Below, piece after piece: positions 61,938 through 64,000 of a DNA stretch of 64,000 nt. The position numbers were made by a program, and so were the translations under genes. Source of the stretch: Cupriavidus basilensis (lineage in GTDB: Bacteria; Pseudomonadota; Gammaproteobacteria; Burkholderiales; Burkholderiaceae). Under the pieces are notes generated by a model. The model worked only from the letters and a program-made list of their open reading frames with translations. It did not search any database and was not told where the DNA came from. The first letter of the stretch is position 1; each line of letters begins with the position of its first letter. The stretch lies in assembly GCF_000832305.1 (NCBI RefSeq), contig NZ_CP010537.1, positions 3,162,001-3,226,000 on the forward strand, given 5' to 3'.

Positions 61938-62750
61938 ATGCAAGCCATGCAGTCTCTGACTCCGGTGCGACTGGCCCGGCTGGCGTTCGCCGGCCTGGCG
62001 TTGGCTTTGTCGCTCCCGGCCAGCCCGGCCTCGCAACAGTGCGACAGGAGCCGTTTCGTGATTGCCATTGATGCGGGACATACAGCCAGCCATCCGGGCG
62101 CGACGAGCGCGCGCGGCGTGCCCGAGTTCGAGTTCAACACACGCCTGGCCGCAACGCTGGTGCCGGTGCTGGCGGGCATGGGGTTCGCCAACGTATTCCT
62201 GACCAACGAGCGCGGCGCGGATATCTCGCTGACAGACCGCTCCGAGCTGGCGAATCGCCGCGGGGCGGATCTGTTCCTGTCGCTCCATCACGACTCGGTC
62301 CAGCCGCGTTATCTTTCCGCATGGACCTTTGAGGCCAAGCCGCAGCGCTACAGCGACGACTTTGCCGGCTACTCGATCTTTTACTCCGGCCAGAACCAGC
62401 AGCCAGACGAAAGCCTGCGGTTCGCGCGCGTGCTGGGGTCCGAGCTGCACAGGCACTGCCTGCGCCCGACCCTGCACCATGCCGAACAGATCGAAGGCGA
62501 GAACAGGGAACTGGTCGACCCGGACCTGGGCATCTACAGGTTCGATGCACTCAAGGTCCTGGCTACCACCAGGATGCCGGCGGTACTGTTCGAAGCCGGG
62601 GTGATCGTCAACCGCGCCGAGGAAACCCGGCTTGGCGATCCGGCGTACAGGCGGATGATGGCCGAGTCGATCGGCGCGGCGGTCGCCCGGTTCTGTGCCG
62701 GCGACAACGGTGCGGCAACAGCGAGTGCGCAATCATGCTTCCCTCCCTGA
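61938..62750 (+). CDS. Secreted N-acetylmuramoyl-L-alanine amidase (AmiC type)
   Basis: 270 aa. Signal peptide about residues 9-31 (RLARLAFAGLALALSLPASP). Amidase_3 fold with zinc ligands: FVIAIDAGHTASHPGATSAR (His), GVPEFEFNTRLAATLVPVLA (Glu) and ADLFLSLHHDSVQ (His); catalytic Glu in MPAVLFEAGVIVNRAEE. Cuts the bond between MurNAc and L-Ala in peptidoglycan. Unlike AmiC it lacks an AMIN domain. Its last 16 bases overlap the next gene, which encodes an LprI-domain protein, so the two are coupled and may act together at the cell wall. Confidence 0.92.
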   Translation: MQAMQSLTPVRLARLAFAGLALALSLPASPASQQCDRSRFVIAIDAGHTASHPGATSARGVPEFEFNTRLAATLVPVLAGMGFANVFLTNERGADISLTDRSELANRRGADLFLSLHHDSVQPRYLSAWTFEAKPQRYSDDFAGYSIFYSGQNQQPDESLRFARVLGSELHRHCLRPTLHHAEQIEGENRELVDPDLGIYRFDALKVLATTRMPAVLFEAGVIVNRAEETRLGDPAYRRMMAESIGAAVARFCAGDNGAATASAQSCFPP

Positions 62751-63715
62751 TGGCGCCGGACAACGGCGCGCGAGCGCGACGGGCCGGCCAGTGCTTGCAA
62801 TTTACGCGGCATGCCGCATGGGCGACAGTCATCGTCTTGCTCGCCCTGTGCGCCATGGCACCGGTGGCACAGGCCGCGCCCTCGGGGCGGGTCGTGGGCA
62901 CGCTGCTGCGCACCGGCGAATGGCTGGTGCATCAGTTGCGGGAATACGCGGTCCACGAAGCCATCGGCTTTGGGCTCGACGCGCTCGGCATCACCGAAGC
63001 CAAGGCCAATGAGCAAGAACTGAAGACACTGGAAAAACAGCTGGAGGCCAGCCTCGCCGCCAGCGCCGAGAACAGCGCGGCAAAGCAGGCGGAGCTGCGC
63101 GAGCAACTCCATGCCGCCGACGTGCAGCTGGCGGCGCTGCGCCAGTTGCAGACCCAGCGCCTGAGCGCGGCCGATACGCAGCAATTGCGCGACCAGGTCG
63201 AGGACAGCATGCAGCGGATCCTGACCGTGATCAACGAACACGAGCGCAGGCTGGACGCCCTGGAGCGCGACCTGAATGCCTTGAAGACGCGCGTGGCGCA
63301 GATCGATACGCCGCCCCCGCGCGCGGCGGCGCCGTACAACGCGGGAACGGCAATGGGAGCGGGAGCGGGAGCGGCGATGCTGCCGCCGAGCTTCAACTGC
63401 GGCAACGCCAGGACCGGGCCGGAAAAGCTGATCTGCAATGACCGCCGGCTTGGCGACGCGGATGGACGGCTGGGGACCATCTACGAAAACCTGCGTTTCT
63501 TCCTGAACAGCGCCGAATTCATCCAGGTGAGGGACGACGAACGGCGCTGGATCCGCTGGCGGGATGAACGCCTGGCAACGGATTGCGCGCGAGGCGGGCA
63601 GGTCGACATGAACTGCGCCATCGGCCTGTGGGAGACCCGCATCGTGCAGCTGCAGGGCAAGCTCAAGAGCATCCAGCAGGCTCGCGGCGAGCCTAACAAG
63701 GCAAGCGGGCGGTAG
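62735..63715 (+). CDS. Exported coiled-coil protein with C-terminal LprI-like domain
   Basis: 326 aa. Signal peptide or anchor about residues 27-48 (AAWATVIVLLALCAMAPVAQ). A long helical coiled-coil lies at about 90-190 (EQELKTLEKQLEASLAASAE, DQVEDSMQRILTVINEHERR). The C-terminal LprI-like region has paired cysteines: PSFNCGNARTGPEKLICNDR, then RLGDADGRLGTIYENLRFFL, DCARGGQVDMNCAIGLWETR. LprI-type domains are linked to inhibition of lysozyme. The ATG at 62735 lies inside the amidase gene (16-base overlap); ATG 62750 is an alternative. Pairing with an amidase suggests control or protection of cell-wall hydrolysis, an inference. Confidence 0.82.
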   Translation: MLPSLMAPDNGARARRAGQCLQFTRHAAWATVIVLLALCAMAPVAQAAPSGRVVGTLLRTGEWLVHQLREYAVHEAIGFGLDALGITEAKANEQELKTLEKQLEASLAASAENSAAKQAELREQLHAADVQLAALRQLQTQRLSAADTQQLRDQVEDSMQRILTVINEHERRLDALERDLNALKTRVAQIDTPPPRAAAPYNAGTAMGAGAGAAMLPPSFNCGNARTGPEKLICNDRRLGDADGRLGTIYENLRFFLNSAEFIQVRDDERRWIRWRDERLATDCARGGQVDMNCAIGLWETRIVQLQGKLKSIQQARGEPNKASGR

Positions 63716-63762
63716 AGGCAAGGGCCTCGTCGCACGGCATGCGCCGCGCCCCCATCCCCTTG

Positions 63763-63799
63763 GAGGCGGCTTCAACATGAAGCGATGCGGTTCTGGCCG
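63763..63799. repeat. Half copy of the dispersed palindromic element
   Basis: Reads GAGGCGGCTTCAACATGAAG then CGATGCGGTTCTGGCC. The complement of the right end of the 13590-13703 element reads GAGGCTGTTTCAAAATGAAG then CGAAGCGGTTCTGGCC. Most positions agree, so it is the same repeat family. The other arm was not found nearby. Confidence 0.6.
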
Positions 63800-63856
63800 G
63801 GGTCAGCACCCAGCAACCCGAAGCGATCCCCCTATCCGGCGATGCCGAGGCCGTCC

Positions 63857-64000
63857 CTAGGACGCGGCGCCGCCATCCAGCGTGGCCAGTGCCGCCAGGT
63901 AGTCGTAGCGCTCGACCTGTGCCTGCAGGCGCTGGCAGCCATCGGCGCACAGCAGGCGGGTAAAGACGTCCCGGTAGCGGGCAAAGGTGTTGTTGGCCGC
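63857..64000 (-). CDS. C-terminal end of an unidentified protein (cut by right edge)
   Basis: An open frame enters from the right edge and ends at TAG 63857-63859, giving 47 residues that finish with CQRLQAQVERYDYLAALATL and DGGAAS. Codon use is typical of the host. Two cysteines (LLCADGC) and a helical end are visible. Too little is present to name a family. Confidence 0.55.
   Translation of the reverse strand, partial: AANNTFARYRDVFTRLLCADGCQRLQAQVERYDYLAALATLDGGAAS

Overview
The window looks like chromosome or chromid DNA from a Burkholderiaceae bacterium, most likely Cupriavidus/Ralstonia. This rests on high GC coding DNA with strong third-position GC, TctC/Bug solute-binding proteins next to LysR regulators, a Gram-negative porin of the Bordetella/Burkholderia type, and aromatic ring-cleavage genes. 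The genus assignment is inference, since no rRNA or other marker gene is present.

Layout. (1) 1-14858: an exopolysaccharide locus. A leftward set (GlxA/AraC regulator, manC, UndP sugar transferase, tyrosine autokinase, gmd) supplies GDP-mannose-derived sugars, chain initiation and export control. A second leftward set (flippase, glycosyltransferase, PIG-L deacetylase) and a rightward set (glycosyltransferase, hexapeptide acyltransferase, OafA-type acyltransferase) build and decorate the repeat unit. (2) 15004-29880: a type VI secretion VgrG island. Everything is leftward except a lone OrfA-like transposase at its edge. The order of transcription is VgrG, a multi-domain peptidoglycan-hydrolase effector, two paralogous exported immunity candidates, three more AT-rich exported proteins (one frameshifted), PAAR, a two-TM protein and an orphan TssM paralogue without a P-loop. 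(3) 30385-36415: polysaccharide genes again (glycoside hydrolase-like lipoprotein, PAP2 phosphatase, galU, GDP-mannose Nudix hydrolase). (4) 36764-38107: a complete IS3-family element with a CCA target duplication.

(5) 38203-50069: catabolic and transport modules, each with a LysR regulator. These are GST plus a PNPOx/FNR/ferredoxin fusion; a VOC dioxygenase beside a fumarylacetoacetase remnant; a 2-hydroxyacid dehydrogenase plus an RraA-like protein; and maleylacetate reductase plus TctC. (6) 50134-52824: a FixJ-type response regulator, a PAS histidine kinase and a LuxR regulator. (7) 53291-60764: a LacI-regulated catabolic cluster (intradiol dioxygenase, SDR, BKACE, quinone oxidoreductase, cupin, porin, TctC, LacI) with near-identical 14-bp palindromic operators. 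(8) 60894-64000: a DUF1275 membrane protein, a secreted amidase overlapping an LprI-domain protein, and a gene cut by the right edge.

The strongest candidate for something new is the VgrG island. The effector gene changes base composition internally at about 25850, which marks an exchanged C-terminal toxin domain with matching AT-rich immunity genes. The second is the LacI regulon built around an unassigned BKACE/intradiol-dioxygenase pathway.
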